A stretch of DNA of 64,000 bases from Paenactinomyces guangxiensis (lineage in GTDB: Bacteria > Bacillota > Bacilli > Thermoactinomycetales > Thermoactinomycetaceae). The stretch lies in contig NZ_JAECVR010000001.1 in NCBI RefSeq assembly GCF_016055185.1, positions 260,345 through 324,344 on the forward strand, read 5' to 3'. How positions within the stretch are numbered: the stretch's first letter is position 1; every line of letters starts with the position of its first letter. The notes under the pieces were generated by a model. The model searched no databases and was not told the origin of the DNA. It saw only the letters and a list, made by a program, of their open reading frames with translations. The translations under genes were made by a program, and so were the position numbers. This document shows, in pieces, positions 17,453 to 26,530 of the stretch.

Positions 17453-18409
17453 CTAACGATGCACATCATCATTTTTTCTATTGATAAACGCTTCGATTTC
17501 GTCACGCTCAGGCAGACCTTCTACATCTCCGTTCACCATCGTGACCAGGGCTCCAACCGCATTGCCTCTTTCAACAGCCTGTTCCGGACTGAGTGAATCC
17601 AGCAATCCGGAAAGAAACCCGGCGGCAAATCCATCCCCCGCACCAACAGGATCAATGACACGCTCAACCGGAAACCCCGCAACCTTTACATTTTTTTCCT
17701 TTGAAAAATACCATGCTCCTTCTGCTCCTAATTTCAGAACAACGATTGAGACTCCGTGATTGAGGAACAGCTGCCCAAGCTTTTCCGGGTCACTTTCCCC
17801 GAATATAAACTCTCCTTCAGCGATTCCCGGGAGTACGATATCTGCTTTCGCCGCCAGTTCGCTGAGAGTTTCCCTCGCTTTTTCTTCGTTCCAGAGTTTT
17901 TTTCGCAAATTGGGGTCAAAAACAACTTTAACCCCGCTTCTTTTGGCAATGTTTACCGCCTCATCGATCATCTCTGCGCAGCTTTCACTTAAGGCCGGGG
18001 TAATCCCGGTGATATGGAGATACTTGGCTTTTGCGATATACTCCTCATCCAGATCCAGTTTGGATAGCGTACTTGCGGCAGAACCCTTCCGGTAATAAGT
18101 AACCCGGACATCATCTGCTCTTCTCAATTCCTTAAAGTAAATACCTGTCGGCGCGCTCGGATCTACTTTCACCCTGCTGACATCCACGCCTTCACCACTG
18201 ATAAAGGAAAGCATGGCTTTGCCGAATTCATCGTTGCCAACCTTGCTGATCCAGCCTGTTCGATGCCCAAGCCGTGACAAACCGATTGCGACATTGGATT
18301 CAGCTCCGCCTAATTTCATTGAAAAAGATTTCGCATACCTCATCATCCCGGACATATCGGGTGTAAACAACGCCATTGTTTCCCCAATGGTTACAACATC
18401 CATCCACAT
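17453..18409 (-). CDS. kdgK: 2-keto-3-deoxygluconate kinase (PfkB family)
   Basis: 318 residues. The PfkB/ribokinase fold shows VVTIGETMALF at the start, GGAESNVAIGLSRLGHRTGWISKVGNDEFG (signature 1), and DPVGAGDGFAAGFLSGLL (signature 2 with the catalytic Asp). It phosphorylates 2-keto-3-deoxygluconate to KDPG, the substrate of the next gene, eda. Starts at 18409 and 18403 (MDVVTIG) are both possible; AGGA lies close to both. The first ATG is only 4 bases from the upstream stop region, consistent with coupling. Confidence 0.92.
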   Translation of the reverse strand: MWMDVVTIGETMALFTPDMSGMMRYAKSFSMKLGGAESNVAIGLSRLGHRTGWISKVGNDEFGKAMLSFISGEGVDVSRVKVDPSAPTGIYFKELRRADDVRVTYYRKGSAASTLSKLDLDEEYIAKAKYLHITGITPALSESCAEMIDEAVNIAKRSGVKVVFDPNLRKKLWNEEKARETLSELAAKADIVLPGIAEGEFIFGESDPEKLGQLFLNHGVSIVVLKLGAEGAWYFSKEKNVKVAGFPVERVIDPVGAGDGFAAGFLSGLLDSLSPEQAVERGNAVGALVTMVNGDVEGLPERDEIEAFINRKNDDVHR

Positions 18410-18415
18410 CGCATC

Positions 18416-19429
18416 CTATTCCTGGGCAAGATATTGATAAACTGTCTCTGTCACCGGCACACCGTTTTCAAGCCTTTCTTTTTCTCTCAACTGCTCAGGC
18501 TCACCCGGAACCAACACTTTTTCAAAGCCTTCAGCCGGTTGTGTTTCATGAATTTCATTGATCATCTGGTCCATGTTGGCAAGAAACCCGGACGGATCTG
18601 TAAATGCTGCCGGATTGACCGCGCACACCAAGTGACCCAGCTTACGCATTTTGCTGTAATTACCGTACATGGTGGTAATATGAGGGCCAAATGCGGAACC
18701 TGTTAACAGACCGGACAGTACATCAACAACCATCGCAAGTCCATATCCTTTCGGTCCGGCAAACGGCAGAAGAGCTGTTACCCGGTTGGGGTCCGTGGAC
18801 GGCTTGCCGTTTTCATCAACGCCCCAGTCTGCCGGAATTGATGTGCCTGCTTCCCTGGCGTGGAGCACTTTACCAAACGCCACATTGCTTGTTGCCATGT
18901 CGAGAATCACAGGTTTGTTTTCTTTCGCCGGGAAGGCGAATGCGATCGGGTTTGTGCCAAAGTAAGGTTTCGCCCCCCCAAATGGAACCACAACTTTATC
19001 TGTATGAGTAAGGGCCATCCCGATTAAATTCTTTTCCGCTGCCTGTTGAACAAAATAGGATAGTGCGCCGCAGTGGCTGCTGTTGATAACCCCCACCATG
19101 CCGACCCCGTTCTTTTCCGCCAGTTGAATCGCATAATCCATCGCCTCTTTTGCAACAACATGTCCCATGCCGTCATCCCCGTCAAATACAGCTGTACAGG
19201 GTCCCGTATCTTTTACGGAGAATTCAGGGCTTGGATTTAAGCCGCCCATGGTCAGGCGTTTGACATAATGCTCCGTACGCAAGACACCGTGAGAACTTAC
19301 GCCCCGCAGATCTGCATGAACAAGTACATCAGCAACCACCTTTGCATGGTCTTCACGCAAACCCGCCTTGGTTAATTTTTTGACTACCATTCCTGCCAGT
19401 TCTTTCTGTGGTACAATCACATCTCCCAT
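18416..19429 (-). CDS. Ldh family (malate/L-lactate type) oxidoreductase
   Basis: 337 residues of the Ldh/YiaK/AllD superfamily, NAD(P)-dependent 2-hydroxyacid or 2-ketoacid reductases distinct from classic LDH. Seen: [22 protein letters not shown] with the catalytic His, [19 protein letters not shown], and [30 protein letters not shown], then [11 protein letters not shown]. Its position before kdgK and eda suggests it acts on a sugar acid, either making KDG from a deoxy-keto-uronate or interconverting a related hexonate. The substrate cannot be read from sequence. B. subtilis YjmC in the hexuronate operon is a comparable neighbour. Confidence 0.88.
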   Translation of the reverse strand: MGDVIVPQKELAGMVVKKLTKAGLREDHAKVVADVLVHADLRGVSSHGVLRTEHYVKRLTMGGLNPSPEFSVKDTGPCTAVFDGDDGMGHVVAKEAMDYAIQLAEKNGVGMVGVINSSHCGALSYFVQQAAEKNLIGMALTHTDKVVVPFGGAKPYFGTNPIAFAFPAKENKPVILDMATSNVAFGKVLHAREAGTSIPADWGVDENGKPSTDPNRVTALLPFAGPKGYGLAMVVDVLSGLLTGSAFGPHITTMYGNYSKMRKLGHLVCAVNPAAFTDPSGFLANMDQMINEIHETQPAEGFEKVLVPGEPEQLREKERLENGVPVTETVYQYLAQE

Positions 19430-19472
19430 TGTGACAACATCCTTTCAAGGTCTTTTATTTAAGCTTGCCTAT

Positions 19473-19489
19473 TTCGTTATGCAAACGAA
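19473..19489. promoter_or_regulatory. Inverted repeat between lacI and the Ldh gene
   Basis: TTCGTT-5-AACGAA, a perfect 6-5-6 palindrome upstream of the Ldh gene. It may be an operator or RNA structure; no regulator can be assigned. Confidence 0.35.
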
Positions 19490-19520
19490 CCAACCAGGTT
19501 CTGCATGGTATGATCCTCAT

Positions 19521-20525
19521 TTAACAGGACTCCCGTTCTATCAATTCCGGCTCAAAACGGTGAACGCGGGATTCCCCGGAAGGATCCGGATTCTCAATCT
19601 TTCGGAACAACAGTTCAGCCGCTTTTTTCCCCATTTGAAATACCGGTTGTTTCACTGTTGTTAAAGGAGGGTTGTAAATATTTGCGAATGAAACCTCGTC
19701 AATCCCGATCAGGGCAAGCTGGCCGGGAATGGTGATCTTGTTCTCTTTTGCATAAGTTAGAATCTCCATCAGTGCCAGATCATTTCCGGCCAGAATCGCT
19801 TGAGGCGGTTGATCCAGCGCGTACATCTCCCTTAATCCCTCTTTAATCAGATGGACCTCCATCCCCCTCACGTAATCATCCCGGATCGGCATTTGGTGTT
19901 CCTCCATGGCCTTGATAAATCCAGTGATCCGTTCAACCCTTGGGGTCAGGTTATGGATTAATGAAGTTGTCACAATCCCGATTCGCTCATAGCCTTTTTC
20001 AATAAAATGATTGACCGCCAGTTTGGCAGCCGCTTCATTATCCAGAATAACCGTGTCGACGGACAGGCCGGAAACGATCCGGTCTACAAATACAAGCGGA
20101 AACTTCTCTTTTACCATGGATTGATAAAGGTTGATGTTTCCGCCTGTCGGAAACACAATCAACCCGTCAACTTGTTTTGCCATCAACATTTGTATATATT
20201 TCTTTTCTTTGTCGGGGTCATCATCAGCGTTGCAAACAATCACATGGTAATCACTTTCATGACACACATCCTCAATCGCCCTAATAATCTGAGTAGAAAA
20301 CGTATGCAAAATATTGGCCACAATGACGCCAATGGTGGAGGTTTTCTTTTGTTTCAGGCTTCTTGCAACGAAATTAGGCTGATATCCTAACTCCCGAATC
20401 GCCTGTTCAATTCGCTGCTTTGTCTTCTTGCTCATGTAGTCATAACGTTTATTTAAGTATTGTGAGACTGTACTTTTTGAAACATTGGCATGTTTTGCAA
20501 CTTCAGCCATTGTTACTTTTTTCAT
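19521..20525 (-). CDS. LacI family transcriptional regulator (KdgR-like)
   Basis: 334 residues from the ATG at 20525 (AAAGGG 8 bases upstream; a GTG at 20534 is also in frame). The N-terminal HTH is VTMAEVAKHANVSKSTVSQYLNKRYDYMSKKTKQRI, followed by the LacI hinge helix NFVARSLKQKKTSTIGVIV and a periplasmic-binding-like effector domain (about 60-330). It is the first gene of the lacI-Ldh-kdgK-eda-dctPQM unit with two LacI-like palindromes just upstream, so autoregulation and induction by an acidic-sugar intermediate are likely. B. subtilis KdgR, which controls a kdgRKAT operon, is the nearest functional analogue I can name. Confidence 0.9.
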   Translation of the reverse strand: MKKVTMAEVAKHANVSKSTVSQYLNKRYDYMSKKTKQRIEQAIRELGYQPNFVARSLKQKKTSTIGVIVANILHTFSTQIIRAIEDVCHESDYHVIVCNADDDPDKEKKYIQMLMAKQVDGLIVFPTGGNINLYQSMVKEKFPLVFVDRIVSGLSVDTVILDNEAAAKLAVNHFIEKGYERIGIVTTSLIHNLTPRVERITGFIKAMEEHQMPIRDDYVRGMEVHLIKEGLREMYALDQPPQAILAGNDLALMEILTYAKENKITIPGQLALIGIDEVSFANIYNPPLTTVKQPVFQMGKKAAELLFRKIENPDPSGESRVHRFEPELIERESC

Positions 20526-20540
20526 GGGGTACACCCTTTA

Positions 20541-20569
20541 ACTAAACCGGTTTAGTAAATCGATTTAGT
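20541..20569. promoter_or_regulatory. Tandem LacI-type operators upstream of the regulator gene
   Basis: Operator 1 is the perfect 16-base palindrome ACTAAACCGGTTTAGT (20541-20556). Operator 2 is AGTAAATCGATTTAGT (20554-20569), with TAAATCGATTTA perfect inside it. The two share the same half-site pattern and overlap by three bases. A central CG and dyad symmetry are typical for LacI-family regulators. Confidence 0.8.
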
Positions 20570-20586
20570 TCGAGTATAAAAAAAAT

Positions 20587-20603
20587 GTAAGCGCTTTGCA
20601 ATA
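20587..20603. promoter_or_regulatory. cre-like site
   Basis: ATGTAAGCGCTTTGCAA has the CcpA cre core TGTAAGCGCTTT; the last bases deviate from the consensus by an apparent one-base insertion. It lies just upstream of the LacI operators, so carbon catabolite repression of the operon is plausible. Confidence 0.5.
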
Positions 20604-20674
20604 GGCAAAAAAGTACACAACCTATAAAATGGCACTCCTTTACTGTAATCTTTTTATTTTTAATTTTACTAAAT

Positions 20675-20707
20675 TGAAAAAAGCCGCAGTGCATGAAAAC
20701 CACTGCG
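20675..20707 (-). terminator. Terminator of the glycosylation gene set
   Basis: Minus strand: CGCAGTG-loop-CACTGCG followed by GCTTTTTTC, immediately after the YfhO-like gene. Confidence 0.8.
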
Positions 20708-20718
20708 ACCGTTACATT

Positions 20719-23412
20719 TTATTTTTTCTTCAGTCTTTGGTATCGAAAGTGATATAAGAAAGCACCTGACAGAATCAAAAGTGTAGTGACGGAGATGGCA
20801 AGCCCGAGTGAAAGGTATGGTGTCCTGTATTCAAGCACTACTTTGTGTGTTCCTTTTGTTATCGGGACTCCGATAAAGGCAGAGTTAATCTCCAGTGATT
20901 TCGTGTTCACGCCATCCACCTTCACCCGCCAGCCTTCACTATATGGGATCGACAGAAAGAGAATCCCGTTTTTTGGGGCATAAATGCTTCCTGAAACATG
21001 GCCACTGGTTACCTTTACATTTTGCAATGATTGCTTTTGCTTTTCTTTCACCAGTTCCCGGTAGGTTTGAAAGGAGTTAAAGGTTAGCTTAAGCTCCTCC
21101 AGTTTATATTGTCCCGGCGATAGCTGAATCACGATCTCTTTTGGCTGCTCCACTCCACCAACTCGAAATACAACCTCATCTTTCGGATAATTATAAAGGG
21201 AATTTTCTCCAAAATAAATAAATCTCTTCTCATTTACATTCAGTTCATACCTGCCTCCGTCTGTTCTGCCAATCACCATGTCAACCAGCACTTCCCCTTG
21301 CTGTTTGTAAAAGAAGTTTTGGATAATCAGCTTTGCTTCTTGTTTGGCAGTCAGCAGATGACCTTTTAAAGAGGCATTGATCAGTTTTAGATTACTTTTT
21401 TTCACCGGAAAAGTTTTATCCTTTAATTGTGCGGGATTAAATGCGGGCAGCCCTGTGTCTGTCCCGTCCTTAACCACAGCCGCTTTGAGAAGCAATTGAT
21501 CTCGTTCCGAAAAGTTGAGCCTGGCAAAGGTATGCTCATCTACCACAGCGTCATAGAAAAAACCGATCGGCAGCGTGAAGTTATTTTTCCAGATTTGATA
21601 GTCCCCCACCTCTTTTACCAGTGAATATCCATATGGCTGAAAAGCCCGTTCCCGATGGATTACGTAATATTTATTGGCCAGGGCAGTTCCCAAAAGCAAG
21701 CGATTATCCAATTTGTTAATTTGACTGGGGATATTTACCTGGAGAATGTTATACTCGTTTTTAAAGAAATTGTGAACATTACCGGATAATAAACTATTGT
21801 AAATTCCAAAGCCATTAAAATGATAAACCAACGCCTCATTAATATAATCTTCCTTATTGATAAGGGTTGTGCGATAAAAGCCGGGGTCATTCTTCTTAAT
21901 ATCCTGAAACATTTGAATATCTTTCGCTAATCCATACCATGAAAATACAGTATCAAGGCGCTTATCCAACGCTGCCGGATGCCCGTATAAGCTGCCGAAA
22001 GCAGACATATTCAAAAAGGATACATTGAGGAAAACGACAACGATGAGAGAAGCCGAAACGATTTCTCGCGGCCATTTGTTTTTCATCAACAAAATAACAG
22101 AAACGATGATCCCACACAAAAATATAAAGCAAACGCCAAACTTGTATAAAAAGATCAGATTGGTGCCGGGATCAGCCGTATGCTTACTTGTATCGGAGTC
22201 AAACCAGACGCCAAAACCTTTATACAAACAAAATAAACCCAGCAGAAACATTGAGAGCCCGATCATAGCCCTGGGTAAACGTACTTCTTTTCGTAAAAGT
22301 TCATCCAGGATAAATGAGGAAGTTACGGAAAATGTAAAAGAAAACAGATATAACCAGCGGTATTGCATGTTTGATAAACCATTAAATAAGGAATAAGTGA
22401 ACGGAATCAAAGCCAGCAAAAAGATAAATAAAAGGAACCAAAATCTGATTTTCGTTTGTTTGTCACGAATCAAAAATCCGTAAAGAAACAGGAATAATAC
22501 CAGCACAGGAAAGACCACAACAAAGCCTATTCTTTCAGTCAAAAAGAAAAGGTTGCCAAACAGTGCTTGATAAAAATCTTCACCAAAGAAAAGCGGAATC
22601 CGGATCTCAGAGTAAAACCGGTCCACATGCAGATAACTGTATACCGCAGGCAGAAATGCAAAAGCCGCTAATAAAAATCCGATCAAATAATAGAAGCCGG
22701 TTTTTACATAGTGCTTAAAAAATCCCAAGAAACTATATGTTTCTTCCTTTAAGAAATATTTCAAAATGGCATATAAGAACAAATAGATACTGCTGATAAA
22801 TGCCAAATAGAAATTGGAGCAAACGATCAGGAACACAGCAAAAACAAATAAAGACTTTTTGTTTTTATCTATCAATCTTTCATAACCCAGAATAACGAGA
22901 GAGAGCCAAACCATTCCGTCAGCCATAAAATCATATCGCAGTGAGTAGATCATAAAATAGAGTGAACCGCCGTAGATGAGACTGCCGATAAGCGCTGACG
23001 TATTGGATCTCTTCAGACAACGCAACAAGTGGTAAAGAAAGATCATGGCAAGAAAAAGCTTAAAAATACTCATATATAATTTAAATTCAATGGTTGCCTT
23101 TAATGATGAAAGATCAAAAAGCATCGAAACCCAAAAGAACGGAGAGGTGGAGTAGTAGAAGAGATATCCGGCAAACAGGTCTCCCCCCAAACCATGTTCC
23201 CATGACCATGTAAAGTTCCCCTGTCCGTATTCATTCTGTAAAAAGGGGTAAAAATGAGCCAGTTGGGTCAGGGAATCGCAACATGCTTCACTAAAGTACG
23301 GTTTGAAATAAACAAAATAGGCATGAATAGCAATAGCCGAAACCAAAATTAGCCCATAGCACAGGAGAATATTCCTGGTGTTTTTAGAAATATTTAATTT
23401 TTTTTGGTTCAT
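20719..23412 (-). CDS. YfhO family membrane glycosyltransferase-like protein
   Basis: 897 residues. About 13 hydrophobic segments fill the first ~480 residues, starting NILLCYGLILVSAIAIHAYF, with the luminal YFSEACCDSLTQLAHFYPFLQNEY loop carrying the acidic residue expected of GT-C enzymes. A large extracytoplasmic domain follows (about 500-865) and a final helix near the C-terminus. YfhO-family proteins transfer sugars from undecaprenyl-phosphate carriers to cell-wall polymers; B. subtilis YfhO works with CsbB and GtcA on lipoteichoic acid. The GT2 and GtrA genes lie directly upstream here, matching that three-component layout. Confidence 0.88.
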   Translation of the reverse strand: MNQKKLNISKNTRNILLCYGLILVSAIAIHAYFVYFKPYFSEACCDSLTQLAHFYPFLQNEYGQGNFTWSWEHGLGGDLFAGYLFYYSTSPFFWVSMLFDLSSLKATIEFKLYMSIFKLFLAMIFLYHLLRCLKRSNTSALIGSLIYGGSLYFMIYSLRYDFMADGMVWLSLVILGYERLIDKNKKSLFVFAVFLIVCSNFYLAFISSIYLFLYAILKYFLKEETYSFLGFFKHYVKTGFYYLIGFLLAAFAFLPAVYSYLHVDRFYSEIRIPLFFGEDFYQALFGNLFFLTERIGFVVVFPVLVLFLFLYGFLIRDKQTKIRFWFLLFIFLLALIPFTYSLFNGLSNMQYRWLYLFSFTFSVTSSFILDELLRKEVRLPRAMIGLSMFLLGLFCLYKGFGVWFDSDTSKHTADPGTNLIFLYKFGVCFIFLCGIIVSVILLMKNKWPREIVSASLIVVVFLNVSFLNMSAFGSLYGHPAALDKRLDTVFSWYGLAKDIQMFQDIKKNDPGFYRTTLINKEDYINEALVYHFNGFGIYNSLLSGNVHNFFKNEYNILQVNIPSQINKLDNRLLLGTALANKYYVIHRERAFQPYGYSLVKEVGDYQIWKNNFTLPIGFFYDAVVDEHTFARLNFSERDQLLLKAAVVKDGTDTGLPAFNPAQLKDKTFPVKKSNLKLINASLKGHLLTAKQEAKLIIQNFFYKQQGEVLVDMVIGRTDGGRYELNVNEKRFIYFGENSLYNYPKDEVVFRVGGVEQPKEIVIQLSPGQYKLEELKLTFNSFQTYRELVKEKQKQSLQNVKVTSGHVSGSIYAPKNGILFLSIPYSEGWRVKVDGVNTKSLEINSAFIGVPITKGTHKVVLEYRTPYLSLGLAISVTTLLILSGAFLYHFRYQRLKKK

Positions 23413-23475
23413 CAGGTTTTTCTTCTCCTTCTAAGAAGTAAATCTCCAGTTTATGCGTATTTCTCTATCACCATT

Positions 23476-24435
23476 TCAATAGAGAACATGATGTTTGTCC
23501 TGTCTCTCTTCACTTTTTTGGGTAAAACTTTCTTCTTCAACAATGTAGTGAGGTCTTTTTTTAGACTCGTAGTAGATTCTGCCAATATACTCCCCGATCA
23601 AACCAAGGAAAATTAATTGAATTCCGCCAAATAAAGATACAGACGCGATAATCGTAAAATACCCGGGAACATCCGGTCCATTTAACAGGGTTTTAATAAA
23701 CATAAAAAGAACATATAAAATATCCAGCAGTGTCACGGTTAATCCCATATAGATGGCGATCCGCAACGGCTTATTGTTAAATGAAACCAGTCCATCAATG
23801 GCGTAGTTTAAAAGCTTCAGGAATGACCATTTACTGATGCCGGCTGTTCTGTTCACATTTTCAAATTCAATCATATGCTCTTTAAACCCAATCCACGAAA
23901 ACAGTCCTTTTGAAAAACGATTATACTCATTTAAAGAGAGCAGCGCATTTACGGCTTGTCTACTTAACAGGCGAAAATCACCGACACCATCTGCTAAAGT
24001 AATATCTACAAACTGATTGATACACTTATAATAAATTTTTGAGACGAATGCTCTAAAAAACGATTCGCCTTTGCGATTTCGTTTTGCAATAACTTGATCG
24101 TAACCTTTCTCAAAATAGGAAATCATCTCCGGTATAAGCTCGGGGGGATGCTGTAAATCAGTATCCATAATGATAACGGCATCTCCTTTGGAAAAGTTTA
24201 AACCTGCCAACATGGCTCCTTCCTTTCCAAAGTTCCGACTGAATGAAATATAATTTACTTTTTTATCTCCCTTGGAAAGATCTCTTAAAATCTCCAAAGT
24301 ACGATCCCTGCTGCCATCATTAATAAAAATAATTTCATAGTCGTATCTCGTTCTGTTCATTACTTTTGTAACTTCATCATAAAACTGCGGCAAAACTTCT
24401 TCTTCATTAAAACATGGTGCTATGATTGAAATCAT
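23476..24435 (-). CDS. GT2 family glycosyltransferase (CsbB/GtrB-like)
   Basis: 319 residues. An N-terminal GT-A domain (IIAPCFNEEEVLPQFYDEV, then FINDGSRDRTLEIL, then IIMDTDLQHPPELIPEMI with the DxD-type metal motif) is followed by two C-terminal membrane helices (about 230-255 and 263-290). Such enzymes load a sugar onto undecaprenyl phosphate at the cytoplasmic face. FNVNRTAGISKWSFLKLLNYAIDGLVSFNNKPLRIA is family-typical. It sits between the GtrA and YfhO genes, so it probably supplies their lipid-linked sugar. Confidence 0.92.
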   Translation of the reverse strand: MISIIAPCFNEEEVLPQFYDEVTKVMNRTRYDYEIIFINDGSRDRTLEILRDLSKGDKKVNYISFSRNFGKEGAMLAGLNFSKGDAVIIMDTDLQHPPELIPEMISYFEKGYDQVIAKRNRKGESFFRAFVSKIYYKCINQFVDITLADGVGDFRLLSRQAVNALLSLNEYNRFSKGLFSWIGFKEHMIEFENVNRTAGISKWSFLKLLNYAIDGLVSFNNKPLRIAIYMGLTVTLLDILYVLFMFIKTLLNGPDVPGYFTIIASVSLFGGIQLIFLGLIGEYIGRIYYESKKRPHYIVEEESFTQKSEERQDKHHVLY

Positions 24436-24524
24436 TGGCTGTAAACCTACCTTTACTCAAAATCACTCAACTCTCATCTCATAGCGATTCCGGCGCAAAA
24501 AGAGCTGATGCACATCAGGTCTGT

Positions 24525-24971
24525 TCAGTCATTAAACGAAGTGTCTTCCCTGTGCATTCGCTGCTTAACATCAGGTCCCGTGTAAGTATCGTTAGCTTTC
24601 CTGACCAATATTTTCTTTGAAACGATAAAGGTAAATGGGATTGCGATTAATGAAGCGACCAATGGTGATATGTTTTTATCCCAACCTAACAGATCTACCA
24701 GAATATATACACTCCCGGTGGTTACTGAAATATTAACCACATAAGTTAAAGGAAACTGAAGAAATTTCTTTAGTGTCGGTTTTGTCTTATAAGTAAAATG
24801 AGTGTTCATAAAAAAAGAACCAATCATACTCAGGATAAAAGCGAGAATATGTGAGATCAGATAATCCAGCTTAATCAGGTGAATAAAAATCAAATACAAC
24901 AAATAATAAATGGCTGTGTTAAGAGCACCTACGATGACAAATCGAATGATTTGATTATTGATGATCTTCAT
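24525..24971 (-). CDS. GtrA family membrane protein (putative lipid-linked sugar flippase)
   Basis: 148 residues, four hydrophobic segments. It has the GtrA pattern IIRFVIVGALNTAIYYLLYLI at the start and SMIGSFFMNTHFTYKT in the middle (conserved N, F and basic residues). GtrA/GtcA proteins are thought to move undecaprenyl-phosphate sugars across the membrane. The SD GGGAG lies 8 bases before the ATG. First intact gene of the GtrA-GT2-YfhO set. Confidence 0.9.
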   Translation of the reverse strand: MKIINNQIIRFVIVGALNTAIYYLLYLIFIHLIKLDYLISHILAFILSMIGSFFMNTHFTYKTKPTLKKFLQFPLTYVVNISVTTGSVYILVDLLGWDKNISPLVASLIAIPFTFIVSKKILVRKANDTYTGPDVKQRMHREDTSFND

Positions 24972-24984
24972 TTCTGTTTCTCCC

Positions 24985-25324
24985 TCAAAATAAGCTGAAC
25001 TCCATCGGGATAACTTCTTGTTTTAGGTCTTGATTTCTATATATTTTCGTACTATAATCAAACTCGTGCTTCTCATTTGAAAATTTATAATAAATGTTCC
25101 TTATATATTTAGTTCGGAAGCAAGTCCATTTTTCTATCCCCGACAACTTGCCAGAAACTAATAACGGTTGGCATATAAAATCCCAACCGCTCAATTTTTC
25201 GAACGAAAGGAAAATCAGATAGAAATTTTTGATAAGTAATTTCGTTCTTTGACACCTGTGGTGGTTTACTGAGTACAATACCAACAAAACGGGGTAACTT
25301 TTGGATGGTATCTGTGAAGTACAT
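24985..25324 (-). pseudogene. Possible frameshifted gene fragment upstream of gtrA, unrecognised
   Basis: Two overlapping minus-strand frames look protein-like in sequence: one from about 25324 to 25109 (IQKLPRFVGIVLSKPPQVS, then RKIERLGFYMPTVISFWQVV) and, one frame over, the region to 24985 (YIRNIYYKFSNEKHEFDYS, ending PMEFSLF). Neither has an SD at its first ATG. The arrangement suggests a truncated gene with a frameshift near 25110. I do not recognise the family. It could also be non-coding. Confidence 0.35.
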
Positions 25325-25338
25325 TTCAATGAAGGCAA

Positions 25339-25755
25339 ATCATTAAGAGCAGGAAGGAGGTACAGATTATAGAAATTTATATGATTATTGATTTCAACGA
25401 ACGCCTTTATAAAAGCTCAACGGAACACTGTAAAACGGTAAATTAATGGAAAGACTCGTGGGTTGACAATAGTTGTTTGCTTGAAATAACGAACCGTTGT
25501 CAGGTATTGCAGACAGCGAAGCCTGGATTTAATCCTGATCCAACACGTTCAATCATTCTTGGGAACCAGCTTTTTCGACTCTTTTACGGAGAAGATGTTG
25601 ATGACAGCCATTTGGCCAACCCACTGCGCAGGATATATAATTCACCGTTCACGTATGACCCGTCAGCTAATTTTTGACGCACTATATCTGAAAATATCTG
25701 CAATTAATTACCATTAATTTTTCACATATACACCAATTTTCGTTACATCCATATT
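25339..25755. other. Intergenic region, possible degenerate coding debris
   Basis: Short reading frames on both strands with frequent stops. No family recognised and no hairpin terminator noted. Confidence 0.35.
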
Positions 25756-26463
25756 TTACCCATTTTTCTTGCCGTTGCGGTAAAACTCGTGAAATAATTT
25801 GATCAATGCACGCTTTTCAATCCGTGACACATAGGATCGTGAAATTCCCAGTTCTTTTGCAATTTCCCGCTGCGTCTTTTCTTTTCCCCCACCCAAACCA
25901 AACCGGCAGCGAATCACTTCTTGTTCCCGTTCATCCAAGATGTGAATATGATTATAAATTTTCTTTTTCTCGATTTTCATTTGAACCTTATCTACCACTT
26001 CATCCCGCTCTGTGCCAAGTATATCAATTAAAGTGATTTCATTTCCTTCCTTGTCCGTTCCAATCGGATCATGAAGCGATACATCTTTGCGCGCTTTCTT
26101 GAGTGAACGAAGATGCATAAGGATCTCGTTCTCTATGCATCGGGCGGCATAAGTGGCCAGCTTGGTTCCTTTATTGGGCTGGTATGATTCGATTGCCTTT
26201 ATCAGGCCAATCGTTCCGATGGAAATTAAATCTTCGGTATCTTCTCCCGTATTTTCAAACTTTTTTACAATGTGGGCCACCAGTCGCAGGTTATGTTCAA
26301 TTAAGGTGTTTCGGGCTTGTGGGTCCCCTTCAGCCATCAACTTGAGATTCCGCTCTTCTTCCTGTTCCGTCAGGGGTTGGGGGAATGCATTATTTTTGAT
26401 GTAGGAAACAAACAGGAGCATTTCTCTCAACAAGAGTGCAAGCGCTGTGATCAAACCAGACAA
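25756..26463 (-). CDS. sigK: RNA polymerase sporulation sigma factor SigK (pro-sigma-K), uninterrupted
   Basis: Late mother-cell sigma factor. Region 2 is [44 protein letters not shown] with [21 protein letters not shown]. Region 4 is [15 protein letters not shown] and [33 protein letters not shown]. The TTG at 26463 is preferred: it follows GGATGGAGG by 11 bases and gives a 20-residue pro-sequence ending LLFVS before YIKNNAF, matching the B. subtilis cleavage position. The frame extends to an ATG at 26490. The gene is continuous, with no skin-like insertion. Confidence 0.95.
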   Translation of the reverse strand: MSGLITALALLLREMLLFVSYIKNNAFPQPLTEQEEERNLKLMAEGDPQARNTLIEHNLRLVAHIVKKFENTGEDTEDLISIGTIGLIKAIESYQPNKGTKLATYAARCIENEILMHLRSLKKARKDVSLHDPIGTDKEGNEITLIDILGTERDEVVDKVQMKIEKKKIYNHIHILDEREQEVIRCRFGLGGGKEKTQREIAKELGISRSYVSRIEKRALIKLFHEFYRNGKKNG

Positions 26464-26503
26464 CAGACCCGCCACCTCCATCCTGTTCATAAAAAGCCAT
26501 TAC

Positions 26504-26530
26504 TACTGTATGTGGTTGTGGAAAATAGGT
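26504..26530 (-). promoter_or_regulatory. Sigma-E/sigma-K type promoter of sigK
   Basis: Minus strand: AC (26529-26530), 16 bases, CATACAGTA (26504-26512). This fits the sigma-K consensus AC-N16-CATANNNTA, and CATACAGT also fits the sigma-E -10. The implied start near 26497 leaves room for the SD at about 26475. Confidence 0.7.

Noticed and set aside
25477..25677. 66-codon plus-strand frame
   Set aside because: TTG start without SD; both strands show scattered short frames but no family.
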